A DNA stretch of 64,000 nt from Dromaius novaehollandiae (GCF_036370855.1 NC_088099.1:139479017-139543016), one strand, 5' to 3'; shown: positions 15,401 to 29,227, numbered from the stretch's first letter. The notes: generated by a model not told the origin, from the letters alone. A program made the numbers and translations.

Positions 15401-16429
15401 AGAAATAAAATGAACCTGGAGATATGACCTGGGAAAATCATAGTGCTTACAAACCAGAAGGCAAATAGAAAGCGCAGTGAGCAATATTAAAATAGATGAC
15501 ATCATGATTATTTGAGGAAAAGCTTTGGATTTACTTCTTCGTAGAGTCAAAACTGGAACAGCGTTTGGTTAGTGATACGCATTCTGCCGTTTCTGCCCTC
15601 ATCTGCCTCCTCTGCCCATCTGTCTGTTTTGCCAGATCTGCAGAAAGTCATGCCCAGGGACGAGAGAAGAACGCCATTCATGAGCTCTAGCTGTGCTTTC
15701 CTAGCAAACAGGAGACAAAAGCTCCCCACACCAATGCTCAGCTCCTCAGCATAGCTGTCTTCTCCTCGGTAGAAGACAGGATGGCAAGGAGAGTGGCCTC
15801 AAATATCTTCCCTAAATCCAGGAGTTGATCTAATTCCCTGTTTTAATACTATTGTTAGGAAGGAAAATCAAAGCTGGGTATTAAAGAACTGTCAGCAAAG
15901 AAATGGGTTAAATGGTGCTGTAATTCTGTAAATGCAGATGGATGATAACTGAACCTGTTTATAAACTGCAGGAACTCTCTATTGTCTAGAGATGACTTCA
16001 CGCCTGAAGAACTCTTGTAATCTTTTTCAATTGATGCCTTTCTTTTTCTCTCACATAAATGTCATTTAAGGACATATACTACATTATATGAATGTCAAAG
16101 ATAACTGCCCAGCAATTGTGCTTTCCTTTTACTTCCATTTCCCCTCAAAAGTGAGTCCTTCCTTTTTGCTGCATGTGAACAAAAATGGGATTTGATGACA
16201 AAAATCTCATCCCCAATCAAGTCCTTTTTCACCAGCAAAATTTCCACAAGAGACGATAAGCAGTCACACGAGTGCAGCTCTTTGCTATGCCGATCACAGA
16301 GGAGAATAATTAAATTAATCATCACTTTATCAAAATGTATCAATGTGGCTGTGCACCTTGATTAAACGGCAGCTTGAATCCTGTAGCCGTGACTGACCGA
16401 AAGATGTGCCACAGGTCATCCTGGCACCC

Positions 16430-16950
16430 TCCCCGTGCTGGGCACCCCGCGACAACGCCTTGCACACCGGGGAGGCAGGAGCAGCTGGGCAGCGGCTGCC
16501 CGGGCCCCAACATTTATGCTCCGGGAGGTTATTGCTAATGAACTACTTCCCTTTAATTCCCTGAGTGGGCGCTACTTTGGGGGCAAGAGTGCTTAGCGAC
16601 GCAGGGCCGCAGCGCCTCTGAGGCGCACAGGGAACAGCCGTTCCTGCGTAACCGGCTGGTCGCGCCGCTAACGGCTGCGCGCGCGCGGCGGGCAAGGCGG
16701 CCGTTACGGCGGGCTGCTCCGCCCGCGCCGGCCGCCGCCCCAACGCACCCGTACGGGCTGCTCTGCGCAAAACCCGCGCGGTGGCGCTGGCGTCGTTAGG
16801 GGAGGCCCCGCGGGCCGGGGCCCGCTGCCGGCCCTTCCCGCTCCTGGAGTTTTTCTCCCTCCTATTTTAAAAACAGTGGTTGTCCGCCCCCGGGGAGAGG
16901 GGTCGCTGCGGTGTTCCCGGCACTGCAGCCCGCCCCCCCCCCGGGTACTG
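16430..16950. promoter_or_regulatory. Isolated CpG island 38 kb upstream of NOL4
   Basis: In the midst of AT-rich DNA the sequence becomes strongly GC- and CpG-rich for about 520 bases, including a run of alternating CG near 16678-16687 and a 12-C run near 16932-16943. No coding sequence was recognised; the short minus-strand ORFs are GC-driven. It could be a promoter of a non-coding RNA, a remote alternative promoter of NOL4 or of divergent DTNA, or an orphan island acting as enhancer. Confidence 0.75.
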
Positions 16951-19900
16951 TGCAAAAAGGAGTATTTGTTGGAGCTATGAACTAAAAAAAAAGCCCAGGT
17001 TTAAAAAGGTATGACGCTTCCCAAGCACACTGGTTCAGGCCCTAAAAAAACCTCCACAATGCCATTGCTCTTCATTCTTACAAATAGTCTTACCAGGTGT
17101 GAAACACACTCTGCTCCCGCTCTGCTGTATTTAGCTTTGTTGGTGGGTAATGCTTCAGTGCACTCAGATTTTCAGGCCCTCAGCATTTATTTATGGTTGT
17201 CATGAATAGGTTGTTACCGTGTACTGAGTTAAGCATGTGCTCAAGTCTGTCATTGCGATAAAGCCCCGAGGAGCAGGGGGCAAAGACATGGGCACGCACA
17301 GATGGCCAGCGCTTGAACAGAAATATTCATTGCATCAAATCAGGTGCAGGCAAAAATAAATAAACGCTTTTCGTATAGCATCAGTAAAACTGAACAATCT
17401 TCACGTATAGGCTGACTTCAGATGCCTTTTTTTTTTGGAGGTCTCGGTCTGCTGGTAACTAAGGAAGTTTAAAGGCGAAAGAATCACTCTGTGTTTGCCC
17501 TTTTCTTGTATTCTTCCTTAGGCATCTGCTACTGACCACGGTTGGAGGCAGGATATTGGGCGAAGCAGATAGTCGGCGTGAGCCTGTGCGGCCCTTCGGT
17601 GGTCCTTCCATGAAAGTAAACAGGATACTTTCCCAAAATAAATACCTCTCTGCTAGGTGTGGAATATTTGAGTCCTCTTGCTCCTGTTTTGTTCTGTAAT
17701 AACTTCTGTGGCAAATGCTCACCGTAAAAGTATTTGAGATTTGCCTGAGTAAGAATAGACTGGAGAAAATCAGATTTTGGCCCTCATTTTTTTATGTCTA
17801 TGATCATTTAACTAATTCATATTCCTGTGTCTTTCTCATCACACACTGCAGTTAGACACTTGAAAAAGTATAAGGTGCTCAGAGGGAGGCCTCTGACACA
17901 GCTGTTTTCAAGAAAATATTAGGAGACAATAGGAAGCATAATCATTAACTACCTAACAGTGATGTCAGACCTTCTGTTCTTTTGGGTTAATGTGTGAATT
18001 AATCACCACAAATGGAGGTTTTCAATATGCCCTTTTATTGGGATTAAGTGTTGGTTGCATTTTGACATCCACAAAAACTTCAAATAAATACAGTGATCTA
18101 TATGCATAATATGGTAATTGTGACAACTGAAAATTAAGAAAGATACTGCTAATTATATGTAGTGCAAATGGTTAACATGTAGATCACCTGATACATTGCA
18201 TATTTCACTGATTAATACAGCACTAGTTAAGAAAACTCCTGCTAACTTAAATCTTACTTTCTTATCTTTAGACATAGAGAGGAATTAAAACTGAAATTTA
18301 CATTTTGTATTGCAAATGTAGAACAGCTGGCTGGCATTTTTGGCATGATATATGTGTGTGTACACCACAAAGCAGCCAAAATCAGCACAAAGCCCATGGT
18401 TACACACACTGCATACTAACAGTGAAGTGCAGACCCCTTTATGTTGTGACTCTATGGCCACTGAAAATTAGTGTTTTTTATCGTGTAGTTTCCTTTATTT
18501 AGTCCATCCTTACTAAAAGTATCCTCTACTAATGGACATTGATTTCTCTTGTTAGCAGCACTCCACAAATAATAAGAAATCTAAACTTTGCCTAAATACA
18601 TCTTGCTTTATTGCTTTTTTTTTTTTTTTTTATTTCAAAATGTGGTTAGTGCACGTGCAACTCACAGTCCTGGAGACTGAAGTGAGCTATTTAGGCACTG
18701 ACACTGCATTGCCCAGCCACTGGTTCTGCCGCTGCCTTGCTTCTGACCTGTTGGCCCCCAGATGATGGGGTGAGAACACGGCTCACTATGGTCTATCTTT
18801 GCTACAGTGGCTAATTGTGTGGTAGAAAGCCAGTAGGACTTACTGCAAAAGCATCTAGATTAGTGATTTACAGACAGATAACAACCTGTGGTCACTTTTG
18901 ACAAGGATCAGAGGTGAAGCAGCGACCCAGAGTTGAAAGGTAATGCATCCTATTACCAGTACTCGTTTTGACTACTGCCTTACAAGCCTCCCCTTACGCT
19001 TGCTAGGGGAAAGCAGATGTCTTATTAGCTGCCATCCTTAAATGGCTTTTGTCATTGTGTCAGCCTTGGAAATAAAAATAGGGGTAGTTGAGGAAAGAAT
19101 AACCAAAAAAGAACTGCTAGACATTTTAAACAGAGTGAAGAAAATCACAAGTGTTCAGAAAAAGCAAAATACAAAAATGCACAGAGATTTTTTTTTCTTT
19201 GTGGACAGTGGAAGAATAAGCTTTGCATTTAGTTATCACAAAATACTGTGATACTTTAATATGATTTGTGCTTCTAGTGAGGATGGACTAAAATAAACAA
19301 GCTGCAGAAAAATTTGTGGTAATGCTCAGTGGCCATCTCTCTTTCCCATTCATGGAATATATAGTTAGTGTAAATGTCTTATCTGACAGGTAATCTGCCC
19401 TCTCTTCCAACATCTGTTTTCATGCTGTAGAAATGTGGGTGCTCATGCAGACCTCTCACTTGCCAGCCTGAGAAAATAGTGTTCTTCATGTAACCGAAAA
19501 ACACTTTTTAAGTCAAGGTTAACCAGGAATTAATTCACTAAGGCCAAGATAAAACCACTGAGCCCCCTTTTCTGTCCATGAGAAGGAGGACAGGTGAAGC
19601 ACAGGCAGACGCCAAACTAGTTTTCAGCTCTCTTGGTGCTGAATGTATTTCAAAGACAAGGAGGAGCATACTCAGCTCACAGGAGAGCATCAGGGCACAG
19701 CGTGGGCCAGCAGCTCCATGAGGGGGACAAGCTGGGAGCAGGGGCCACCCAGCGCAGACCCTGTCCTCTCCAAGGGTGCTGAGTGCAGCAGCACAGCTGC
19801 GGGCTGGTAACGGCCTCCATGGACAGCCTTGGGCATGGCCAGCAATGGACCAGGACCAGGTCCAGCCAGGGAGTCCTGTAACGAGGCTGGAGACAGGGCT

Positions 19901-20449
19901 GGAGGCAGGCTTGCCTGCAGCATGGCTCAGCCCAGGATGGGGTGCCCCAGGCTAGGCGGAACTGAGGTCCTGGGTGGGGGTGGGAGGACTCCTCGGGGTA
20001 GGTTGCTCAGGGCCAGTAAGGCCTGTTCATGCCCTCAGGGCCCTGCCGCAAGAGCTGGAGAAATTTAATTTTGCTTCCCCAGCTCTCTAGTACCTATTAC
20101 TAGCGATATTGCAATACATTCCTTTGGGATAATCTGCAAGCTCTCCTCCCTGCTCTGTTCCTTCTTAGATATGATAGCAGCACATTTTTCAGCAGATCTG
20201 TGCCACCTTGGGAGGAAATAAGGCCAGGGGACTAATCCTGCAGAGCCATTCTTCCCCAGAAATGCTGTTAGGGTGATGCGAACAGGCCTGAGTGTAACGT
20301 AGACTGTCATGTGCTGAGTTTTATCACCCAAGAAGTTGCTGTGTTCATGCTGTTACATGTTAGAGAGGAGAAGCTTCGCTGTTTGTTGGATTGGTTGTTC
20401 CTCTGGCTGCAGAGAGGGAGGTTTCTTTTGGAAGAGAAACTGTCAGCAT
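16951..20449. other. Intergenic, with a GC-rich patch
   Basis: No gene was recognised. A GC-rich but fairly CpG-poor patch at about 19.69-20.06 kb opens short ORFs on both strands, which I take as base-composition effects. A poly-T run lies at 18.6 kb. Confidence 0.55.
18615..18631 (+). repeat. Poly-T run (17 T)
   Basis: Seventeen consecutive T in AT-rich intergenic DNA. No adjoining retroposon body was recognised. Confidence 0.85.
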
Positions 20450-21080
20450 GGAAGGAAATTAGTGATGGTGTTCCTCTGGGGTGAGACTTAACACTGGCCT
20501 TGTTCTGTATTTTCATTAGTGATAGAAGCACAGGAAAGGAGTTAGTTAAATAAATACATTGTTGACACCACACTGGGAGGCATTGCCAACAGAAAGCAGA
20601 CTAGAATATTATGCAAAAGCATAAAGAAAAATGAGCATGAGGATCAGTGTGATAGAACTGGAAATATATTCAACAGTAAAGTAATAGTCTCTCTGTTTTA
20701 GGTTTAATCATGGGAATTTATTTGAATTCTTCAGCTGTGAATGACAGAGAAGGAGTAAGTCTTGGTTTTATTAGTCATGACAAGATGACAGTGAGCCACT
20801 AAGGTGTGTTGACTGTAAAGAGAAAAAATTGATCACAAAATCTATTAGGCAAGGTATTTCCTACAGAGGTCAGGAGGTATTACTATGCTCAGAAGTCTCT
20901 GGTGAGGTCTCATCTCTACTACTTTATACTGGTCACTATTTGTCAGGAAAGACTTTTTCAGCCTGGAACAGAGATAAAGATGACGATTAGAGGCAGTCAT
21001 TTGCTTATAAGAGAATACTTATACCAATAACTAACTCAGCAAAACTAAAGACTGAGAGCTTATAAGATCTCTCTTTATAA
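20450..21080 (+). mobile_element. Ancient CR1/L3-type LINE fragment
   Basis: On the + strand the reverse transcriptase landmarks appear in order and at about the expected spacing. GTTCCTCTGGGGTGAG at 20469 corresponds to the Val-Pro-Gln-Gly segment. CCACACTGGGAGGCATTGCC at about 20570 corresponds to the Asp-Asp-Thr-x-Leu-Gly-Gly region. GGTGAGGTCTCATCT at 20901 corresponds to the Val-Arg-Pro-His segment. Frames are broken throughout. The ends are approximate. Confidence 0.65.
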
Positions 21081-23574
21081 GTAATTCAGAAGAGTTAGCA
21101 GCAGGAAGGGAAAAGGGCTGTTTAAGTTAAGCTAAAGAGCAGTTTTGGCACAAGAATGAATGGTGTGAGAGGGTGGGAGTCCTACAGTGCCAGACAAGGA
21201 GCTAAAGGAAGTGACAAACTCCATTAACCTTCCTGGCTGTCCTTGTCTATGAGCTGAATTAACAGGCTTAGCTGCAGAGGACTTGGTTAGCTTTAAAAGG
21301 GACTGAGAAGTTAATGGCAGAAGTTCACTGAGAGAGGGAGAGAAGTTCTTGGTAGCTAGGGACTCTGAACTGGGGTAGTTAGCAGGTAAGGTAAGTTGAT
21401 GTTTGCTTTTCTAATATGGTATCACTATTTAGAGAGCCTGAGAAGTCTGGGAGGTTAAAAAAGATGAAATTCAGTTTGGCCTGTGCAGAAGAGCAAGGTA
21501 ACAAAGCAGAAGCAGGAGTTGGCGGTAAGCACTGAATGGAGTCAAAATCTCCTTCTTTGGGTTTAGGCCCTTCTCTCCCTGAGCCCTTGTGAATGAATGA
21601 TATAAAGGGTGAGAGAAAAACAAATGATGAAATGAGTTTGTACGTTGAGAGATAGCAAAGAAGAGAAGCTTTTCAACTACACTTTCAAGTTCCAGGTTAC
21701 TACAGCCACAGTACAGGTCAGCTATTGATATCTTCAGGCATATATGAGCTTGAATTCTTTCATCATTCCTGTCAAGAACTACCTGGGCCAAATGCTCCAC
21801 TGTGACAGTATAGGCTGTTTTGTGCCATAGCATAGAGGGCAACATCTGCTCTTCAAATCTCTGTGCTATCTACAGTTGTATACACTTCCAGAAGAACCAT
21901 GCCCTTTCCTTTTTTTCAGCTGGCAAAGTCAATGAAGAAGATTTAGTTAAAACCAAGTTCAACTGTATGTGTGGTGGCAAGTCTTTCCCCTGTCCAAGAT
22001 CTGGTGATCTGAAACTGTGAAACTGTTAAAAGATAAGTCCAAGTGCCCTCTTTGAGTGGTATTGTAATGCATCTTGTGTGTGTCTTAAGTGCTTTTTGAA
22101 CTGTCATGGACAATATCTTTACTTCCTGAGAGGCCCTCCAGGTATGCTCCACAGAAAGAACACCAAATATATTAGTTTTTTCAATCTATCCACCATTATG
22201 CACACAATACCTTTCAGGATGATGAGGAGCACTCATCAAAAACCACATTCAGCTCTCTCCTACCTGTCAAAAGCCTCTGTGGCAAGAGAAAGCCCATTCC
22301 CTCTACCAACAGCACAGTGCAGAGCCATGGGGAGTGGGATCCAGTGGAACCCTTTTTCTCTTCTGATTCCCCAGCTGGATGTTTGCCAGGGCTTGCACCA
22401 TCTCACCACACAGGGGCACTTGTCGTAGCCACAGCCTGAGCGAGCTGTTCCAGCTGAGCCTCCTACCACTTTCTCCAGTTAACCCAACACAGCGAATGCA
22501 GTGATAACACTGGCAGGTAAGTCCCAGGGGCAGTTACCAGTTTCAAGAAGCCTGAATTTGCGCATTTTCCCTCATCACTGCCTGATTTTCAGAAGTTTGA
22601 GGTTTGCTGCAGTAGAGATGCTATAAAGGCGTAAGGCATAAGCAGACACTTTTTCTCTTTGTTAATGGAGGGATTCTTTTTTTCTTTTGACTAATCTGAG
22701 ACAGTGCAGGTCCACTGACTGTATCAGCTATTCCCCATGGTAGCTGTGTTATGTACCTACTGTTCTGTGTGGGAAGTAGGGATTCCAAGTATTAAAGGCC
22801 CATTAAAAAACAGGTACTTCCTGGTAATGCGCTCTCTCTTTTTTTCCCCTTTGCGCACATGCATGTTTACAACAGAAAATCAAAAGTCAAAGGACAAGAC
22901 CTAGCATAAAACATCATTGCACTAAATCACAGGCAGGCAGTAACTATGTTGGCATCTCTGGCTGCCTTCTGAAAGTGAATACTTGCTCTCACTTAACACA
23001 ACTAGCCTGAGTAGAAAATGTCACTGTTGAAGATTAGCTTAGTGTGTTGACAAAGAAGGTGTCCTAACATAGTAAGACAGGATGGGAGAGTGACAGCAAT
23101 CCGCCCTAGTGAATGAGTAGTAAAGGCTGATGGAGAAGCGTGAACTTGATAGGGGCAGGGGATGAAGGAGTTTGAAGAAACACTGATTGAGGTTAAGAAA
23201 ATTTCCTTTATAAAAAGAGAGAGACAGAGGAACATTAAACAGGTAATGACAAAGTAAATGGAGGAAAGCTACTGCACGGTACAGCAGCATGATAATCAAT
23301 CGATGTTACACATGTATTCACTAGCTATTTGCAGTGATCAGCCCAGGGACTTAGATCATGATGGCATCTGAGCATACAACAATTAAAGGAGATTTCCTAG
23401 GTGATTGTAGGCATGATCTAAAATGAAATACCTGCAACTTTGTGGGCAGGTTGTAATGCCGTACCACAGTATACCAAATAAAATACCCAGGAGTTCACAG
23501 GCATACTCTGGACCCTGTGCACTTCTACTTCCTGGGAAGCTGAGGAAGTACGTTTAAAAAGGAATAATCATGTC

Positions 23575-23685
23575 AAAATCAGGCTCTGTAAATCTCTCTC
23601 AGGGAAAAATTTGTCCCTCTTCTTAGGGACAAATCACTTCCATTGAGATCAGTGGGATCTAGTCACAAGAGGTCTGAACTGAAAT
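23575..23685. repeat. Possible old amniote repeat fragment
   Basis: CTTCCATTGAGATCAGTGGG within a short region resembles the same ancient repeat type. The match is brief, so this is a weak call. Confidence 0.3.
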
Positions 23686-26524
23686 CCTTCAAAAAGTCCT
23701 TAGTCCTTCTGTTTGCTCCAGCTGTGTTTTGTTCAGTTTTCTGAGTCAGGAGAACAGGGTCACTGGAACTTAATGTTTGGAGAGAAGTTACATTTGTATT
23801 TCTATTAGCATTAAAAATTGCATCTTTCATTTAGGATTACCTTATAGAAAAAAAATCCTCATAACCTGTGCTTCTTAAATACCACCTTATGGACTATGAA
23901 GGACTAAGACAAACTTGTTAATGCCATTGTTTGTAAAATAACCCTGCCAGTGCTTTGATATGAAAGTAGGCTGCGTAAGAATATATATCTGCATCCTCTC
24001 ATGTGTACCATCATATTACAGTAGAGCCTGGCAAATGTAATCACAGCACAGTATTCTGTTTTCTCCCAAAGAGAAGAGAAATTTGTTTGCCTCTTGCCCT
24101 GGGCTTTCACATGTTTAGAAAGCTCATATGTACCAGCATGGTCTGGGTGAGAGCTCTGCAAATGCAGGCCAGCTGCCAGGAAAGCTTCCTCCAGCTTTGC
24201 TGCTCTCGTTTCTGAGCTGTCAGCTCTGCTCTTCCAGGGGAGTGTAGCTGTCGGGGGCAGTCAGAGCTGCACAAATCTGCTGCCCTGTTGTAATTACAGA
24301 ACATTAAGCATACAGGCTGTTAGTAATACCTTTATTAAACATGTGCTGCTGACATGGCTTTTCCTAGTTATGTGTAACAATGCTGTGTTTTTAACCTTAA
24401 TGTTTCTAAAGCATCAGCAGTGGCTTAGCTGCATCAATTGGTGTTCCTGTTAGCAGTGCAGGTGGAAGGGTGGGAAAGAGCTGAAAGCTGTTCCAGAAGA
24501 AGGCCTGCATTGATAGTGCTTTTCCTGTCTATGTGATCAGGGAATTGTCAGGATGCCAACAATTCTGTTCCTTTTTCTAGCAAAAGAGAGTTATGATTTC
24601 TGTTCCAGTCGAAATGTTTCCTCTGATTTCTCTTGGTTCCACTTGAACACTAGACTTTAGATCAGAGCATGTGGGCAACTGATTTTCTGGACAGGTCATT
24701 GATTCCTGGTGCTGTGGTTCATCTACAGAAACCGAGAGAGCAGCTGAGAGATTCCAGTGGAAAGTCATCTATGAAAGGTGAACTTGACTTGAACATAGAT
24801 TTCAGCTTGAAATATCAAAGTTAACTGAAGTGATTTAACTTCCTAGGCAGAGATTTTGTCTTTGTGATGATCAAAAAAAAGAACATTGGAGGCACTAGCC
24901 AGAGCTTTTTCTGCCTCCAGAACTCCCATCAGTCCTCCAACTTTCAACCCTTTAGTAGACCAATGTCCAACTTACACCATCTGCCCATGGTCCTAAAATG
25001 AATAAAGCTTTCCAGCTGGAAATACCTGTATTTCACAGCAGCACCTCACACTAGACATTGAGTACAGATTAGCGTGAATCTTACAGTGCCCTCACATCTC
25101 CTGCATATTATCCAAGGCTGAAGAATACTCATATGATTAGTTAAACACACTTTATAGTTGCTTTACATTATTTTAACTCAGAGTACCATGACCAGATTGC
25201 AGAATCTGCTCCATATACTGTATAGAGCCCCAACCAACAATCATTTCTATGCACAGTCTGCTGTGTGGGATTATACCTCAATCAATCACAAAATCAGGCT
25301 AGAAGTATTTCTAGATAGTACTTTTTATGGTCCAAAGAATATTAAATTAATCTTTCACATTAGTTAGAAAACAAGTTTGAATCCAATTAGAAGAGCAACA
25401 TGGCCTGAATTGAAGGTGGGGATCACTATTCAACTTTCAGCATACAAAAATGAGCTGACAGTTTCTGCTAAGAGTCACTACACTTCATACAGAAATCACT
25501 GCTGAAAATCAGAAGACCAAATTACTTTTCTATATGTAGGTAATAAGTACATTTCATGATGGGCAGAAAAGCCTGTTAGGACATTTCTAGTTTCAGGAAT
25601 TTGTAGCCTAAGGAATTAACAGAGACATAAAATGAATGAGCTTAGATAGGATGAGAAACTCAAGGTACTTTTATCATTATTAATGCAATGTGAGGGGCTC
25701 ACCCAGTTTACTGGAGCCTTTTATTAACCAGGATTGATTCTTTGTGGGTCAAAACTGTTTTGACTACTTAAGTCTTTGCAATTGCATTGGATCTTAGAGT
25801 ATTCTTTTCAGAATGAAAAATCTGAATTCAGATAGTCTGGGGTCAGTGCAGCTACTTTCTTTCCAATCTTGACTTTCAGTATGGCAGGCAGGGGCTTCTC
25901 AGGGAGATAGGGATGTACCACAGACCACACTGTGTCTAGGCTATCCGTTTTGCTTAAAAAGGAAGAAGTTCCTCAGGACTTTTTTATTCACCTGAGACAT
26001 GCATAATCATCAGTGAGCACCAAGCCTTTGTCCAAGAAGGCTGTGTAGGGTGTCATTGCCTTCTCACCAGCACTGAGCATAGGTCAGTGAGATCAGAATG
26101 TAGCTTGTGGCAGACACCTTATTTAACTTGTAGAAGCATGTTTAGGTTTATATGTATACATATGTTAAACCTGGATCGTGATTTAAGCCCCTCTCTGCTT
26201 TAAAGAGAAAGTGACTGTGAAAGATTGTACTCCTTGGAGTTCATGGACTGGATTCTGGTCATTCTTGACACTCAAGCAAGTGAATATAAGGCTATACTGA
26301 GTCAGAAGCCCTGTGCTTTTTGGATATAGTGGATGCAACTTATCTTTTGTTTTACTGGGTAGAGTGGATAATCCCTTCTTGATAGCTCTGTTGTACAGAA
26401 TAGAACTATTATTAGTCAATCTGTTTTAGTGTCCTAAGACTGTCTCAGACAAGGTGCTGACACTTTAGGTGTGCAGAACACAAATAGATCCCTTTACTCC
26501 CAGGAGGTTTACAGTATCAGGCTC

Positions 26525-26640
26525 CAATCTTACCGATAAATGTAATAGGCAGCCAACCACTGAAATCAGTGAGGAAGCTTATATACTCACGCCTATGGAT
26601 ATGTGCATGTGTTTGCAGGATCAGGGTCTTAATTCCATTT
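26525..26640. repeat. Old amniote interspersed repeat fragment
   Basis: CCACTGAAATCAGTGAGG followed about 50 bases later by GTGTTTGCAGGATCAGGGTC is the same ancient repeat type as at 12.4 kb, with its usual GGATCAGG-type end. Confidence 0.4.
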
Positions 26641-27944
26641 TTTTTCCCTTTCTTCTCACTCTCTAGGTTAGTGTAAGTCTTTGTGTGTGTGGCAGGCTGC
26701 TTTTCCTTGGCCCGTTTAGATGATATCCTGACCTAGGCCTGAGCATCTGAGCACAGTGACTTCAAATGAGCACTGTGCAAACACAGGGGCTGTTTAGCTT
26801 TCCATGAAGGACCAGTGTCTCTGTGCTCTGTCCAAGTGGTTTTGATCATCTTCACAAGGAGCATTGCTCCCCCTTAATTTCTGGCCTTTACCAGGAAAGC
26901 CATTGATCTAACTAGTAGCTAAAATTTATCAAATACTGATCAGAGGCACCTTTGCTGAAGATGTAAGTCTTTTTGATCAGTCGGCATTGGGAATTTTACA
27001 TGGAATTCAATCCATATATTGTCTCTGAATGCAAAGATTTTTGCTGAGTTTTGTTCTGAAGTGTAAATAGTCTTTGACTACAATTGCTTTACTAATTTGC
27101 AGTGATAGCTTTTCCATATGTGGACAGGATTTTTAAGTGAGGTAGGTTATCAAGATCAGAGTCTAAAAATGATTATGCTATTGGTTACTTTTCTGCTTAC
27201 AGCATGTGGCCTTTTTTTCTTCTCTTCCTTCCCTCTTCAAATGGACATGGCTCTAATGAACACCCTTTTATGTTGAAACATTTATTGTTCTATCATCTGT
27301 TGTTCATTTATTAATGTAGTTAATTTGTTTTAGGCATATTTTTCTCTTTCTGGTTGGTATGCCTTGACAGTTCATTTTGTAATTTATCTGCTGTTTTTTC
27401 CAACTTTATTGTGAACTAGATTATTAATCTTTGAATTGGAGAATATAAATCCAACTTTCTGAAAGTTAAAAGGAGAGATTTTATAGCTTATTTGATATTT
27501 AGAGCTGCTAAACCCAGGAGAATTGAAAATGCTTATAATTTGTCAAAATTAGGCTTTAAATTTTTTTTGAGTTTGAAGAAGCATTATAGATGTTTGCTTG
27601 ATTTTCTGGAGCTAGTCACACCAAATGAATTAAAATATAGCCAAGTACAACTTACATACCCAGGACAAAGGAATGCAGATCATACCTACAGAATAGACAA
27701 TCACATCTCTAGAAAACAGCAGCATGGAAGAAGATCAAGGGTCCTAGGAAAAAAGCAACTTAGATGCTTCCAGTGCACTGCTCTGGCGATCTGGGCTCAC
27801 ACATTCCTTGGGTGTATGAACAGGCAAATTGTGAAGAGAAAGGATTTTACCACTAAATGGGGAATAGGAGTCACTAGTACTGGAATATTGCATGTCATTT
27901 TGCTGCTCGTGCTTTAGAAAAGAAAACACAGGAAACAAATAGGA

Positions 27945-28300
27945 AAAGAATTCAGTTCAGGCCTGAACTAAAAAGCATGCAGACAGAGCCTGCACGAGTG
28001 GTTTGAAGGCTGGAGAGAATGCCTTGCAGTGAGAGATTTAAAGAGCTCAGTCTGCTTAGCTTATCAAAAAGAAGATTGAGAAGTGACTTTATCTCACTGT
28101 AAAGTACATTCACAGAGGAGGAAAACAAATTCAAAAGGCTGTTTAATTTAGCTGAGAAGGCAGAATAATAGAAGCAATGAAGCTGAAGGAACAAGAGAAG
28201 CCAAAGACATGAATCCAAAACAAGGCATGTTTTTAATGTTGCAGAAAAATAACCCTTTGAACAAAGAATTAAGGGGCATGACTGATACCTCATCTGTTTG
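27945..28300 (+). mobile_element. Ancient CR1/L3-type LINE fragment
   Basis: GGCTGGAGAGAATGCCTTG near 28.01 kb, GAGCTCAGTCTGCTTAGC near 28.04 kb and TATCAAAAAGAAGATTGAGA at about 28.06 kb follow the end of the old CR1/L3 reverse transcriptase and its 3' untranslated region. This is the complement of the lineage found at 43.64 kb. No intact frame remains. Confidence 0.7.
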
Positions 28301-29227
28301 TGTCAAACCTTGTTGATAGGATAAGGTTCAGTTAAACTTTCTTAATATTGTGCAACACAACATTGATGAAGTAGCAGTTCTTGCCCTCTGGTATACAGGA
28401 GTTTAGCCAACATAACCTCAAATCTTCTGGCCTTAAACTTTATGCTACCATGAATGAAGTGCTGCTTAAACTGGAAGCCTGAGTCTCAGCGAGTTTGACT
28501 TCTCTTTTGTAATGTCCTACTGGCTTGAGCAAGGATGACAGGCAAGCTTTTTTTTCTTCTAAGCTTTTGCTTTTCCACTTCTGAAATAGAGGATAACGTC
28601 ACAAGTTTCAATAAAAGGCATTTCAGAAGTATTAATATTTTCATATATGCTCTGATATAAATCTATTCATATTTCCAGTTGTGGTGGAGCAGAAGGAAGA
28701 CTGGAATCTTTGCTTCCTGAAGTCTTCCCCTAATGCCAGCAAGGTACCATTCATTGTGAAGAGGTACCCATGTCTATCTGTACATCAGGCAATTATTTTC
28801 ACTGTAAGAACAATCGCAGGAGATGTAAGCCATCGCTGAAACGTATTCCCTCTCCACCATTCCTAGGGAATACAGCTGCTTTACAAGGTGCTTTTTTAAA
28901 GGCTTATGTAGTATTAATTAACTGCTGTAACTGCAGTGTTGGGCCATTGTTTCACAGAGGGCAGTGGCTATGAGATCTCTTGTCTGAGAATTGCCACAAC
29001 AGAGATTTGGGATGCTCTGAAAGTGTAACTGATGTCAGATTTGCTACTAAATTGTTCTTGGTTGTTTACTCCGGTTCTGAACTCTGGTCTCATTTGAGTC
29101 CTAGCTAATGGAAGAGCCAAGTGCTATGGAGTTATTTTCTCTTTTACTTTGATGATTTTGTATTAGGAGGGAATATTCCCCAAGTGGAGGAGAAATCATG
29201 ACAGTAGTTTATGGACGGACATTTATT

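Larger units (their letters stand above)
1..16084. other. Intergenic, no gene recognised
   Basis: AT-rich sequence with only short, unconserved ORFs. Landmarks are a faint old repeat near 400-460, the (CTGCA)4 and T-rich runs at 7.85-7.99 kb, and an old repeat at 12.37-12.49 kb. The segment at 7.63-7.74 kb is locally GC-richer but no gene was seen in it. Confidence 0.6.
21081..27944. other. Intergenic, no gene recognised
   Basis: The longest frames (124 codons at 21471-21845 minus and 141 codons at 27492-27917 plus) show no family motif. Faint old repeats lie at 23.6 and 26.5 kb. Confidence 0.55.

Noticed and set aside
21900-22020. Acceptor-like tract followed by a frame with a GKSF...SGDLKL string resembling a C2H2 zinc finger
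   Set aside because: Cysteine spacing is wrong, no histidines follow and the frame stops at once; no neighbouring finger is present.
27492-27917. 141-codon + strand ORF sharing the string DFLELVTP with a frame at 50541-50564
   Set aside because: An eight-residue match is within chance expectation for a six-frame search of 64 kb; the nucleotide identity is about 75% over 24 bases with no flanking similarity.
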